Shown here piece by piece: positions 6,977-14,748 of a stretch of DNA of 18,080 bases. Position 1 is the first letter of the stretch. Every line of letters begins with the position of its first letter. Under the pieces are notes generated by a model. It was not told where the DNA came from, did not search any database, and saw only the letters and a list, made by a program, of their open reading frames with translations. The stretch comes from Caryophanales bacterium (GTDB taxonomy: Bacteria; Bacillota_I; Bacilli_A; RFN20; CAG-288): the NCBI GenBank assembly GCA_021621525.1, contig JAJVUU010000037.1:1-18080 (forward strand), written 5' to 3'. Both the position numbers and the translations under genes were made by a program.

Positions 6977-9829
6977 ATGAAAGAAGATTATAAGAATTAT
7001 ATCGTCGTCAAAGGAGCCAGGGAAAATAACCTGAAGAACATCGACGTCACCATTCCAAAGGATTCCCTGGTTGTCTTTTCAGGTGTCTCCGGAAGCGGAA
7101 AATCCACCTTGGCTTTCGATACAATCTTTGCCGAAGGACAGAGGCGCTATGTAGAATCTCTTTCTTCTTATGCGAGGATGTTCCTTGGCGATTTTTCCAA
7201 ACCTGACGTGGATTCCATCGATGGTCTGGCTCCTGCCATATCCATCGACCAGAAGACGACTTCCCATAACCCCCGTTCGACGGTAGGAACGGTCACGGAA
7301 ATCTATGACTATCTGAGATTGCTCTATTCGAGAATCGGCGTAGCCTATTGTCCGCATCATCACATACCGATTCAGGCCAGTTCCCTGCAGCAGATATACA
7401 ATGCCATCAAGGACAATCCTGATAATAGCAAGATCACCGTCTATGCCCCGGTCGTCCAGAATGAGAAGGGCACCCATCTCCAGGTCATGGAGAAGTTCTT
7501 TGCCGCAGGTTTCACAAGGGCGAGGATCGATGGTGAACCTTTGAAGAGATATGACCAGGTTCCTTCCCTTGACAAGAACCTGAAGCATACCATCTCCTTT
7601 GCCATCGACAGGCTTCTTCTTTCTAAGGAGAACAAGGACAGGCTTTTTGATTCCTTGAGGACGGCTCTTGACTATGCCAAGGGTTATGTCAGCGTCGATG
7701 TCGATGGCAAGGAGACCCTTTATAGCGAACATCAGTCCTGCCCGGTCTGCGGCTTTTCCGTTCCGCCTCTGGAACCGAGGCTCTTCTCCTTCAACAATCC
7801 ATTGGGCTGCTGCCCGGACTGCCATGGACTTGGCGTCACCATCGAGGCTGATCCGGAACTGATGATTGCCGATCCGAGCAAGTCCATCGACGACGGAGCC
7901 TTGGCCTGTCTTCCCAAGCATAACCATGATACCATCGAATGGAATGACTTCTATGCTGTTCTGGACAAATACAAGATTTCGACCAAGACGCCGTTCAACA
8001 AGCTTTCCCAGAGACAGAAGGATATCATCATCTATGGCCCGCCGGAACCGGTCAGCTATGTCTATACTTCTTCTAACGGAAGCAAGATCAACAAGTTGGT
8101 CACGGAAGGACTCAAAGGAAGGATCGACAGGCTTTACAATACCACCAAGAGCGAATGGATGAAGCAGTGGTATGCTACCTTCATGTCCGAGAGGGAATGT
8201 TCAAAGTGTCATGGCGCCAGACTCAATGACATGGTTCTTTCCGTACAGGTCAATGGATTGAACATCGATGAACTCTGCCGGAAATCCCTTGCCGACATCT
8301 ATGACTTCTTTGCCCATATAAAGCTCAGTGAGATGCAGCATAAGATTGCCGATCTCGTCATCAACGAAATCAAGAACAGGCTCAAGTTCCTCATCGACGT
8401 CGGCCTTGACTATCTGACGCTTTCCAGAGAGGCCAGCACTCTTAGCGGAGGTGAAGCTCAGCGCATCCGTCTTGCCACCCAGATTGGATCGAAGCTTACC
8501 GGTGTCCTATATGTCCTTGACGAGCCTAGCATCGGTCTTCATCAGAGGGACAACGACAAGCTGATCCATACTTTGAAAGAGATGCGGGATTTAGGCAATT
8601 CCCTCATCGTCGTCGAACATGACGAAGATACCATCCTTGCCGCAGACTATGTGGTTGATATCGGAAGGGGTGCCGGTGACCATGGCGGAAATGTGGTCTT
8701 TGCCGGAAAACCGGAAGAATTGATGAAGTGCACGGATTCCCTTACCGGAGACTTCCTTTCCGGAAGAAAGATGATTCCCTTGCCACCTGCCATCCGTTCC
8801 TATAAGGATGTCTTGACCATTCACAATGCACACTGCCATAATCTGAAGAACATCGACGTGAAGATTCCTCTCGGCTGCTTTACCTGCGTGACCGGAGTCT
8901 CCGGAAGCGGAAAATCCTCTCTTGTCGATGATTGCCTTTACAAAACCGTCAGAAGCATCCTAGGCTTCAAGACGGAAAAGGGACAATGCGATTCCATCGA
9001 GAATGCAAAACTCATTTCCAAGGTCATCAATGTGAGTCAGGAACCTATCGGCCGTACGCCGAGAAGCAATCCGGCAACCTATATCAAGGTCTTTGACGAT
9101 ATCCGTGAAGTCTTTGCCTCTACCAAGGAAGCCAGGGTCAAGGGTATGGACAAATCCATGTTCTCCTTCAATATGAAGGGCGGAAGATGCGAAGCCTGCC
9201 AGGGAGATGGCGTCAAGAGGATCAGCATGAACTTCCTTCCGGACATCTATGTCGAATGTGATGTCTGCCATGGAAAAAGATATTCTGACGATGTCCTTTC
9301 CATCCTTTATAAGGGCAAGTCCATCGCCGATGTCCTCGATATGAGGGCAGAAGAGGCATTGGAGTTCTTCTCTGCCATCCCATCCATCAAAAAGAAGCTT
9401 CAGACCCTTGTCGATGTCGGCCTCGGATATATGAAGCTTGGTCAGCCTTCGACGACGATTTCCGGAGGCGAGGCTCAGAGAGTCAAGCTTGCCTATGAGC
9501 TGGAACGTACCAGCGACGGCCATACGCTTTACATCCTTGATGAACCGACGACCGGTCTCCATCCCTATGACATCGAAAAGCTGGTCAAGGTTCTTGACAG
9601 GCTTGCCGACAGTGGCAATACCATCGTCGTCATCGAACATAACCTCGATGTCATCAAGTGTGCCGATTATGTCATCGACTTAGGTCCTGAAGGTGGTGAC
9701 AGAGGCGGAAGCCTGGTCTTTGAAGGAAAGGTGAAGGATCTTCTTGAGTGCAAGGAATCCTATACCGGGACCTATCTCAAGAGAGAACTTGAAAAGGAGA
9801 AATATCTCTCGACGCATATTGCCGGCTAA
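6977..9829 (+). CDS. uvrA: excinuclease ABC subunit A (UvrA)
   Basis: A 950-residue, full-length UvrA, the damage-recognition ATPase of nucleotide excision repair, which works with UvrB in the cytoplasm. It has two ABC modules. The first has Walker A GVSGSGKST (36-44), a zinc module with CPVC (255-258) and CPDC (279-282), signature LSGGEAQRIRLA (about 491) and LDEPSIGLH (about 514). The second has Walker A GVSGSGKSS (about 640-648), a zinc finger CEAC (about 738-741) and CDVC (about 761-764), signature ISGGEAQRVKLA (about 829) and LDEPTTGLH (about 854). AGAGGAGAT (6962-6970) sits 6 nt before the ATG. It lies 44 bp after the phosphofructokinase with no terminator between, so shared transcription is likely. 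uvrB, often adjacent in Firmicutes, is not in this window. Confidence 0.98.
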   Translation: MKEDYKNYIVVKGARENNLKNIDVTIPKDSLVVFSGVSGSGKSTLAFDTIFAEGQRRYVESLSSYARMFLGDFSKPDVDSIDGLAPAISIDQKTTSHNPRSTVGTVTEIYDYLRLLYSRIGVAYCPHHHIPIQASSLQQIYNAIKDNPDNSKITVYAPVVQNEKGTHLQVMEKFFAAGFTRARIDGEPLKRYDQVPSLDKNLKHTISFAIDRLLLSKENKDRLFDSLRTALDYAKGYVSVDVDGKETLYSEHQSCPVCGFSVPPLEPRLFSFNNPLGCCPDCHGLGVTIEADPELMIADPSKSIDDGALACLPKHNHDTIEWNDFYAVLDKYKISTKTPFNKLSQRQKDIIIYGPPEPVSYVYTSSNGSKINKLVTEGLKGRIDRLYNTTKSEWMKQWYATFMSERECSKCHGARLNDMVLSVQVNGLNIDELCRKSLADIYDFFAHIKLSEMQHKIADLVINEIKNRLKFLIDVGLDYLTLSREASTLSGGEAQRIRLATQIGSKLTGVLYVLDEPSIGLHQRDNDKLIHTLKEMRDLGNSLIVVEHDEDTILAADYVVDIGRGAGDHGGNVVFAGKPEELMKCTDSLTGDFLSGRKMIPLPPAIRSYKDVLTIHNAHCHNLKNIDVKIPLGCFTCVTGVSGSGKSSLVDDCLYKTVRSILGFKTEKGQCDSIENAKLISKVINVSQEPIGRTPRSNPATYIKVFDDIREVFASTKEARVKGMDKSMFSFNMKGGRCEACQGDGVKRISMNFLPDIYVECDVCHGKRYSDDVLSILYKGKSIADVLDMRAEEALEFFSAIPSIKKKLQTLVDVGLGYMKLGQPSTTISGGEAQRVKLAYELERTSDGHTLYILDEPTTGLHPYDIEKLVKVLDRLADSGNTIVVIEHNLDVIKCADYVIDLGPEGGDRGGSLVFEGKVKDLLECKESYTGTYLKRELEKEKYLSTHIAG

Positions 9830-9832
9830 AAG

Positions 9833-9880
9833 AAAAATCCATGCTTTTGAAGATTTCTTATCTTCCAGGCATGGATTTTT
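9833..9880. terminator. bidirectional terminator between uvrA and the small minus-strand gene
   Basis: AAAAATCCATGC (9833-9844) pairs perfectly with GCATGGATTTTT (9869-9880). The enclosed sequence can form its own 6-bp inner hairpin (GAAGAT 9849-9854 with ATCTTC 9860-9865). Each strand ends in a run of T: TTTTTT rightward for uvrA, and TTTTTCTTTT leftward for the gene ending at 9886. It begins 3 nt past the uvrA stop codon. Confidence 0.85.
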
Positions 9881-9885
9881 TGATG

Positions 9886-10245
9886 TCACATGAAGTCGAT
9901 GTATTCGGATTGTGGATCGTACCAGATGTCCTTGAGCGTCTTTCCATCAACCATCCTTGCGTTGTCGACGGCATTCTTGAAGGAATCGTAGAGGATTGGG
10001 GAAGATATAGGATGATAATTTTGGTATTCTCCTCCGACTTTGAAGAAAATATAGGAATCGGGAATGATTTTCTTTCCGTTTATTTCTTTTCCTTCCTTGT
10101 ATCCTATCGATTCAAACTGATACATCTGACCTTTGTAGGAGAAGAAGAGGGTCTTGTACATCTCCCTATGGACGATTTCCTCGTCATAGAACTTTTCCCA
10201 GGGTTATTCCTTTTCCCAGGCGTATGCGAAATCAGTGCTGAGCAT
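9886..10245 (-). pseudogene. small unknown protein gene interrupted by an in-frame TAA
   Basis: From the ATG at 10245 the frame reads MLSTDFAYAWEKE, then TAA (10206-10204), then continues in the same frame as PWEKFYDEEIVHRE and 91 further residues to a stop at 9886. The upstream ATG has a fine Shine-Dalgarno (AAAGGAAAG, 10261-10253, 7 nt spacing). The internal ATG at 10161 has only AGGGAG directly against it, which is poor spacing. The protein sense continues smoothly across the stop (YAWEK before, PWEKFYDEE after), which argues for one gene with a recent nonsense or duplication event. Removing the 18-nt repeat unit would give a 113-residue protein. The downstream part is soluble, rich in Tyr and Lys (MYKTLFFSYKGQMYQFES), with no family I recognise. 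A 91-residue product from 10161 remains possible, as does a sequencing error. Confidence 0.55.
10192..10220. repeat. 18-bp-period direct repeat carrying the stop codon
   Basis: CTTTTCCCAGG occurs at 10192-10202 and again at 10210-10220, separated by GTTATTC, whose complement holds the TAA that breaks the minus-strand gene. Slippage or recombination between the 11-bp copies would delete exactly 18 bp, six codons, and restore the frame without changing it. Confidence 0.8.
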
Positions 10246-10292
10246 AGTTTGTCTTTCCTTTCTGTTTGAGAAGGATGTTGTTATCGAGTGTG

Positions 10293-10301
10293 ATTTTATC
10301 A
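10293..10301 (-). promoter_or_regulatory. candidate extended -10 for the interrupted minus-strand gene
   Basis: On the minus strand the bases read TGATAAAAT, an extended -10 (TGnTAAAAT), with only a weak -35 (GTTCTT) 17 nt upstream. A start near 10286 would leave a ~40-nt leader before the Shine-Dalgarno-equipped ATG at 10245. It suggests the gene had its own promoter rather than relying on the weak 70-codon frame upstream. Confidence 0.3.
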
Positions 10302-10408
10302 TATTTCAGATTTATAAGAACCGGTTTGATGAAAACCGAGGCTTGTTCTTCTTGGAAGGCGACTGTTGTCTCTAGGTGTTTTCCATATATGAATATGTAC
10401 ATTTCCTT

Positions 10409-10437
10409 TTTATTACAGTATCTGGATTTGTTATAAT
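10409..10437 (+). promoter_or_regulatory. promoter of the hprK-lgt-trxB-whiA operon
   Basis: A perfect TATAAT (10432-10437) is preceded by TG at 10429-10430, forming an extended -10. A TTTATT -35 (10409-10414) sits 17 nt upstream. The inferred start, about 10444, leaves a short ~18-nt leader carrying the hprK Shine-Dalgarno GAGGG (10451-10455). Confidence 0.7.
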
Positions 10438-10461
10438 GAAGCATAGAAATGAGGGTTTCGT

Positions 10462-11511
10462 ATGTTAAAAAATCTAGATCTTGCCAACCATTTCGGCTTC
10501 AATGTCATCAATGGTGATATCTCCGCTTTGCAGCGCCCCGTTACGATTGCCAAACTCGACCGTCCAGGTGTCGAACTTCTTGGAATCTTTCATTTCCATG
10601 AAAAAGAAAGAATCATGCTGATCGGAAACAAGGAAATCGCCCTTATCAACGATTCCGATCCGAATTTTATCTATCATAATTGTCTGAAGATATTTGTTCC
10701 GGAATGCCCGGCCGTCATCATCACGCAGGGAAATACCTGTCCGGAACCTGTCTTAAGGGCTGCCAGAGAGATGAATGCACCTCTTTTTTCCTCTAACCAG
10801 GATACCTCTACTCTTTCCAGCGATATGTATGTCTATCTATCTGAAGCCCTGGCTCCGAGAGCTGCCCTTCATGCCGTCCTGATGGAAATCTATGGTATCG
10901 GTGTTCTTCTTCTTGGTGAATCCGGTATCGGTAAGAGTGAAATCTCTCTCGATCTGATAAGAAAGGGACACAGACTCATCGCTGATGACAGAGTTGATAT
11001 TTCGGATGTGCGCGGTCAATTGATCGGCACCTGTCCGGAAAGCATCTCCGGTATGATGGAAGTCCGTGGTATCGGCATCATCAATGTCCAGAGGATGTTC
11101 GGTGTCAATGCCCTTGCCGAAAGAAGCAGGATCCGTCTTGTCATCCATCTTGTTCCCTTCAAGAAGGAAGAACCTTTGGAAAGAATCGGTATGAAGACGG
11201 ATCAGTACGAGATTCTCGGAGAGACCGTTCCGCTTATCAAGCTCCCTGTCTCTGCGGCAAGAAGCATGTCTGAAATCGTCGAGACGGCCGTAACCAATTT
11301 CAAACTGAAATACTATGGCTATGATACCGGCTACGAATTCCAGAAGAGACTCAGCGAGCTTCATCAGAAGGTAAGAAGGGAAGCCAACCTTTCCGGTTCT
11401 GCCCTGAATGCCTTGGCTGCCATGAACAATTCCATCTCGCAGAACGACAAGCTGAAGACGGAACCTTATCCGAAGATGGAAAGTGACGTCGTCACTCCAA
11501 AGAAGGACTGA
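10462..11511 (+). CDS. hprK: HPr kinase/phosphorylase
   Basis: A 349-residue bifunctional sensor enzyme. In Firmicutes it phosphorylates HPr on Ser46 with ATP or PPi, and reverses this by phosphorolysis, driving CcpA-dependent catabolite control. Visible marks are the His of RAALHAV (H137), the P-loop GESGIGKS (152-159), GHRLIADD (169-176) and the family signature EVRGIGIINV (200-209). LPVSAARSMSEIVE precedes the C-terminal helix. The ATG at 10462 has GAGGG 6 nt upstream. At 349 residues it is some 30-40 longer than the usual ~310; the excess is a polar C-terminal tail (about 310-349) that looks disordered. It heads an operon with lgt, which begins 2 bp after its stop. Because HPrK can release or consume PPi, the nearby PPi-type phosphofructokinase is a suggestive functional neighbour, though this is inference. 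Confidence 0.97.
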   Translation: MLKNLDLANHFGFNVINGDISALQRPVTIAKLDRPGVELLGIFHFHEKERIMLIGNKEIALINDSDPNFIYHNCLKIFVPECPAVIITQGNTCPEPVLRAAREMNAPLFSSNQDTSTLSSDMYVYLSEALAPRAALHAVLMEIYGIGVLLLGESGIGKSEISLDLIRKGHRLIADDRVDISDVRGQLIGTCPESISGMMEVRGIGIINVQRMFGVNALAERSRIRLVIHLVPFKKEEPLERIGMKTDQYEILGETVPLIKLPVSAARSMSEIVETAVTNFKLKYYGYDTGYEFQKRLSELHQKVRREANLSGSALNALAAMNNSISQNDKLKTEPYPKMESDVVTPKKD

Positions 11512-11513
11512 TT

Positions 11514-12557
11514 ATGAATATACTTGCCTATCCGGCTGGAATCCCTTTTTCCACACCCGTCATCCGTTTCTACGCCTTGTTCATTCTATTTGGTGCTGGC
11601 CTCGCCCTTTTTCTTTCCAATTACAGGGCGCATAAGGCCGGTTTTGACTGGACCTTCTTTGACGGTGTCTTCCTTGTCGCCTTTCCGCTTGGAATCGTCG
11701 GCGCAAGAATATGGTATGTCATCGCATCCTTCCAAAGCGAGTTCCTCCCCGTCTTCCAGAACAGGGGATTCTGGGCTGGCTTTGGCAATCTCTTTGCCTT
11801 ATGGGAAGGCGGGCTTGCTATTCAGGGCGGTGTCATCCTAGGTGTTCTTTCCGGTGTCCTGTATGTCATGTTCAGAAGAAAAGGAACCTCAGTCCTTCAG
11901 ATTACGGACTTTGCCGTTCCGACAATCTTCGTTGCCCAGATGTTTGGCAGATGGGGCAACTTCTTCAACCAGGAAGTCTTTGGCCATGCCGTTCTTCCGG
12001 AAGCCTGGAATTTCCTTCCTTCCTTCATCATGAACAACATGCAGAATGGTTCTTCCATGATGCTATCGGGTGTACAGCTTCCTTCCGGAAGCGTTGCTGC
12101 GCCATTGTTCTTGATTGAAGGCGTCGTCAACATCGCCTTCTACTTCATTCTGACTCAGGGACTTCCTGCCTTGGAAGGCAGAAGATATGTCCATGGCGAT
12201 CAGACGTTTGGCTATTTTATCGCCTATGGTATCGTCAGGGCGGTCCTTGAACCTCTCAGGAATCCATCCTTCATCATGGGAACGGATTCGGTCAATTCCG
12301 GTCATGATGGCTATAAGTCTTTTGGTATGGCCATCGCCTTTGTCTGCATCGGACTGGTCTTGATCGTCATAAACCACATCCTTGCTTATCTTGCAAGGAA
12401 AGGCAGGCTTGATGGTGTCAACTTCTTGAAATCACTTTATATCAACGAAGTATCTTCCCTGGATGTCGAAGAAAAGGCGGTGGTGGAAGAAAAAGATGAT
12501 TCCATCGATATGTCAAAGCTGTTGGAGAAGGAAGAAGAGATGAATCATACGAAGTAA
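11514..12557 (+). CDS. lgt: prolipoprotein diacylglyceryl transferase
   Basis: A 347-residue membrane enzyme that moves diacylglycerol from phosphatidylglycerol to the lipobox Cys of prelipoproteins, the first step of lipoprotein maturation. About seven membrane spans are visible. The family signature is GRWGNFFNQEVFG (145-157). GARIWYVI (63-70) carries a conserved Arg, and GGLAIQGG (99-106) is the region where the E. coli enzyme has its essential His103; here that position appears to be Gln. An acidic cytoplasmic tail (about 310-347, rich in Glu and Lys) extends past the usual end of the family. The start lies 2 bp after the hprK stop, with AAGGA inside the hprK end as its ribosome-binding site, so translational coupling is likely. 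Confidence 0.96.
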   Translation: MNILAYPAGIPFSTPVIRFYALFILFGAGLALFLSNYRAHKAGFDWTFFDGVFLVAFPLGIVGARIWYVIASFQSEFLPVFQNRGFWAGFGNLFALWEGGLAIQGGVILGVLSGVLYVMFRRKGTSVLQITDFAVPTIFVAQMFGRWGNFFNQEVFGHAVLPEAWNFLPSFIMNNMQNGSSMMLSGVQLPSGSVAAPLFLIEGVVNIAFYFILTQGLPALEGRRYVHGDQTFGYFIAYGIVRAVLEPLRNPSFIMGTDSVNSGHDGYKSFGMAIAFVCIGLVLIVINHILAYLARKGRLDGVNFLKSLYINEVSSLDVEEKAVVEEKDDSIDMSKLLEKEEEMNHTK

Positions 12558-12568
12558 AGGAGTCGGTT

Positions 12569-13504
12569 ATGGAAGTGGATAAGAAGGAAGTGGCCGTCAT
12601 CGGCTTAGGACCTGGCGGAGTTTCTGCCGCCGTCTATCTGAAACGGTATGGAATGAGTCCATACTGCTTTGAGAAGGAACTTGTCGGCGGAAAGGTCAAC
12701 AGGACCGAGAAAATCGAAAACTATGCAGGCATCCCATCCATCCAAGGCCCAAAGCTTGGCATGGAACTGGAAACACAGCTTTCCAACCTTGATATAAAGC
12801 CTATATATAAGGAAGCAAAGCGCCTTTCCGTGAACGAGGACGGAACCTTTCATGTGGAATATGGAAGAGGACTCAGCCATGATTTCTTCTATGTCATCCT
12901 TGCCAACGGTCTTCTTGAAAAGCCGTTTGTGATTCCCGGTCAGGAGAAGTTCCATTCACGTGGCATGTCCCGCTGTGCCATCTGTGATGGCCCGTTATAT
13001 AAAAATAAGGATGTCGCCGTCATCGGTGCAGGAAATGCCGCCTTTGAAGAGGCCTTGTATCTTGCCAGCATATGCCATCATGTCTTCCTGATTGCAAGAA
13101 GGACTGAATATCGGGCACAGGAGAGGATTGTCAGGGAGTTTGCCTCTCTCCCCAATACGGAGATTCTTTCTCCGTATGAAGCTGTGTCTGCAGATGGCGT
13201 AGATTCGATATCTTCCCTGACTGTCCGAAACAGGCAAGACGGAAAAGAGAGAACCTTGCCTGTCCAGGGTCTCTTCCTATATGTCGGTGAGATCCCCGAT
13301 ACTTCTTTTTTGGATATCCAAGGGTTAGATGATGACCATGGATACATTGTGGTAGATGAAAGGAAGATGACGAAGGTGAAGAACCTCTTTGCAGTGGGAG
13401 ACTGCACGGATACGCTGCTAAGGCAGGTCGTCACCGCTACGAGCGACGGCGCCATCGCAGCGACTTCCATATACCAGGATTATCAAAGAAATCTACATGA
13501 ATGA
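12569..13504 (+). CDS. trxB: thioredoxin reductase (TrxB family)
   Basis: A 311-residue FAD/NADPH disulfide reductase of the low-molecular-weight TrxB type, reducing thioredoxin in the cytoplasm. The N-terminal FAD fold has GLGPGGVSAA (12-21). The redox-active pair is CAIC (136-139), where CATC is usual. The NADPH domain has GAGNAAFEEAL (153-163). LFAVGDCTD followed by LRQVVTATSDGAIAA is the second FAD motif. The 2'-phosphate-binding motif, typically HRRxxxR, reads ARRTEYR (176-182), keeping all three Arg but losing the His. The Shine-Dalgarno AAAGGAG (12556-12562) overlaps the lgt stop codon. It ends 8 bp inside whiA. Length matches the family; a ferredoxin/flavodoxin-type reductase with the same fold is a less likely alternative. 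Confidence 0.92.
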   Translation: MEVDKKEVAVIGLGPGGVSAAVYLKRYGMSPYCFEKELVGGKVNRTEKIENYAGIPSIQGPKLGMELETQLSNLDIKPIYKEAKRLSVNEDGTFHVEYGRGLSHDFFYVILANGLLEKPFVIPGQEKFHSRGMSRCAICDGPLYKNKDVAVIGAGNAAFEEALYLASICHHVFLIARRTEYRAQERIVREFASLPNTEILSPYEAVSADGVDSISSLTVRNRQDGKERTLPVQGLFLYVGEIPDTSFLDIQGLDDDHGYIVVDERKMTKVKNLFAVGDCTDTLLRQVVTATSDGAIAATSIYQDYQRNLHE

Positions 13505-14477
13505 ACAACGACTTTCCTTTGCCAGGCAGATCAAGGAAGAACTGGCAAGGGGTACCTACAGCGATGAGGAAAAGAAATATATCCTCTCCGGTTTTGCTAG
13601 AAACGGAGGCGTCTTTTCCTTTGGAAAGCCGGCAAGCCTCGAACTTCACAGCGAAGATGCCCTGGTGGCAAAGATGATCTATGCCTGCTTCAAGGAATGC
13701 TATGGCCTTTCGCCGGAAATCCGGTATGAAAAGGTGGCCAGATTCGGAAGAGGCCTGGTCTATGTCATCCATGTCTCTGATCAAAGGCTGGAATCCATCA
13801 TGGAAGATCTGGAAATCCTTCAGGACGGATTCATCCGTATTCCTCCGAAGGAAGGACTTCATCGGAAGAACCTTCGCTTTCTTCTGATCGGCTGTTTCCT
13901 TGCCAATGGTTCTGTCAACAACCCCAATTCGGCCAAGACCTCCTATTTTGCCGAGATGGCTTTTTCCGACAAGAACGATGCCCTTGCCATCAAGCATAAG
14001 ATCGATGGCTTCAAGGATGAGAAGACCATGAGCTTCCGCTATATCCTTCGAAGGGAAAAACATGTTCTCTATCTGAAGAGATCCGATCAGATTGCCGTCT
14101 TTCTTTCTTATCTCGGAGCGACGGAATCCATGTTTGAATTCGAGAATGCGAGACTGGTCAAGGATGATATCAATACGATGAACAGGCTCAGCATCTGCGA
14201 TACGGCAAATTTCCAGAAGTCGGTCGAGACCGGAAAGAAGGACATGCATGCCATCGATCTCTATCTCATCAGGAAGCCGATGGACATCCTCGACGAGAAG
14301 ACCAAAGCGGTCATCGAGGCAAGAAGAAAACTGCCGGAATCCAATTATCGTGAACTTGCGGAATACATCAGTTCGGAGACGGATATCCAGATTACCAAAT
14401 CCGGAGTCGTCCATATTCTCAGAAACATCCGTGAAGCGGCCCAGGAAATCGAGAAGGATATGTCAGCCCATGCGTGA
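13497..14477 (+). CDS. whiA: WhiA family DNA-binding regulator
   Basis: A 326-residue homologue of sporulation/cell-division regulator WhiA, which pairs a degenerate LAGLIDADG homing-endonuclease fold with a C-terminal helix-turn-helix. GCFLANGSVNNPNSAKTSYF (132-151) is the second LAGLIDADG-like helix region. Then come LKRSDQIAVFLSYLGA (193-208) and FENARLVKDDINTMNR (215-230) followed by CDTANFQKS, all characteristic of WhiA. The helix-turn-helix spans about 278-320 (LPESNYRELAEYI, then ITKSGVVHILRNIREAA). The ATG at 13497 overlaps the trxB stop by 8 bp (ATGAATGA), so translational coupling is likely. In many Firmicutes whiA follows rapZ (yvcJ) and yvcK after trxB; both are absent here. WhiA influences division and chromosome segregation in Bacillus; its role here is unknown. 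Confidence 0.95.
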   Translation: MNEQRLSFARQIKEELARGTYSDEEKKYILSGFARNGGVFSFGKPASLELHSEDALVAKMIYACFKECYGLSPEIRYEKVARFGRGLVYVIHVSDQRLESIMEDLEILQDGFIRIPPKEGLHRKNLRFLLIGCFLANGSVNNPNSAKTSYFAEMAFSDKNDALAIKHKIDGFKDEKTMSFRYILRREKHVLYLKRSDQIAVFLSYLGATESMFEFENARLVKDDINTMNRLSICDTANFQKSVETGKKDMHAIDLYLIRKPMDILDEKTKAVIEARRKLPESNYRELAEYISSETDIQITKSGVVHILRNIREAAQEIEKDMSAHA

Positions 14478-14693
14478 AATGAGCACTTTTGCGTATAAGT
14501 TAATTTTAAGAATCCTATAGAAAAATCATAAAAAAGCAAATAATCTCATGGTTTTGCTGATAATGCACGTCAAAACCTATTTTTGGTTTGCTTGCTGTGC
14601 ACGCAAAGAAGGCCTCTTTCGTTAAAAATGAGCTACTACGAAGCAAATGAAAGAAAATAGGAAGGTTTTCAAGAAAAAATATAAGAAAAAGGC
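14478..14693. other. AT-rich intergenic stretch with several weak inverted repeats
   Basis: No gene is visible. The stretch holds imperfect hairpins: TGCAC (14564-14568) with GTGCA (14597-14601), enclosing AAACC (14573-14577) with GGTTT (14585-14589); and ACG-AAAGA (14601-14609, one C bulged) with TCTTTCGT (14615-14622) around AGGCC. Neither is followed by a T run, so I do not call a terminator for whiA. Read-through into gap is possible. A-tracts at about 14671-14690 just upstream of the gap promoter resemble an UP element. I found no good catabolite-responsive element match. Confidence 0.4.
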
Positions 14694-14721
14694 TTTATTT
14701 TTATAAAAATTCCGTTATAAT
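14694..14721 (+). promoter_or_regulatory. promoter of the gap-pgk-tpi operon
   Basis: TTTATT (14694-14699) and a perfect TATAAT (14716-14721) are spaced 16 nt apart, with A-rich tracts immediately upstream. The leader is about 20 nt and includes a consensus Shine-Dalgarno AGGAGG (14734-14739), 9 nt before the gap ATG, consistent with a strongly expressed glycolytic operon. Confidence 0.7.
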
Positions 14722-14748
14722 TAGAGGCGTACTAGGAGGACATTATAA

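Noticed and set aside
9841..10269. 142-codon plus-strand frame after uvrA
   Set aside because: It begins inside the uvrA terminator hairpin and is the complement of the small minus-strand gene, which has the better start site.
10232..10444. 70-codon minus-strand frame upstream of the interrupted gene
   Set aside because: It lacks a usable ribosome-binding site at its first ATG (10444), and at ATG 10402 the AAGGA is too close. It overlaps the hprK promoter and the candidate promoter of the minus-strand gene. Its 14-nt overlap with the ATG at 10245 is suggestive of coupling but not enough.
13437..14414. 325-codon minus-strand frame across whiA
   Set aside because: Mirror of the whiA coding sequence, whose family motifs are clear on the plus strand.
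14478..14748. Search for a catabolite-responsive element or CggR-type operator before gap
   Set aside because: No sequence close to the cre consensus was found, and no cggR gene is present; the inverted repeats seen do not match either.
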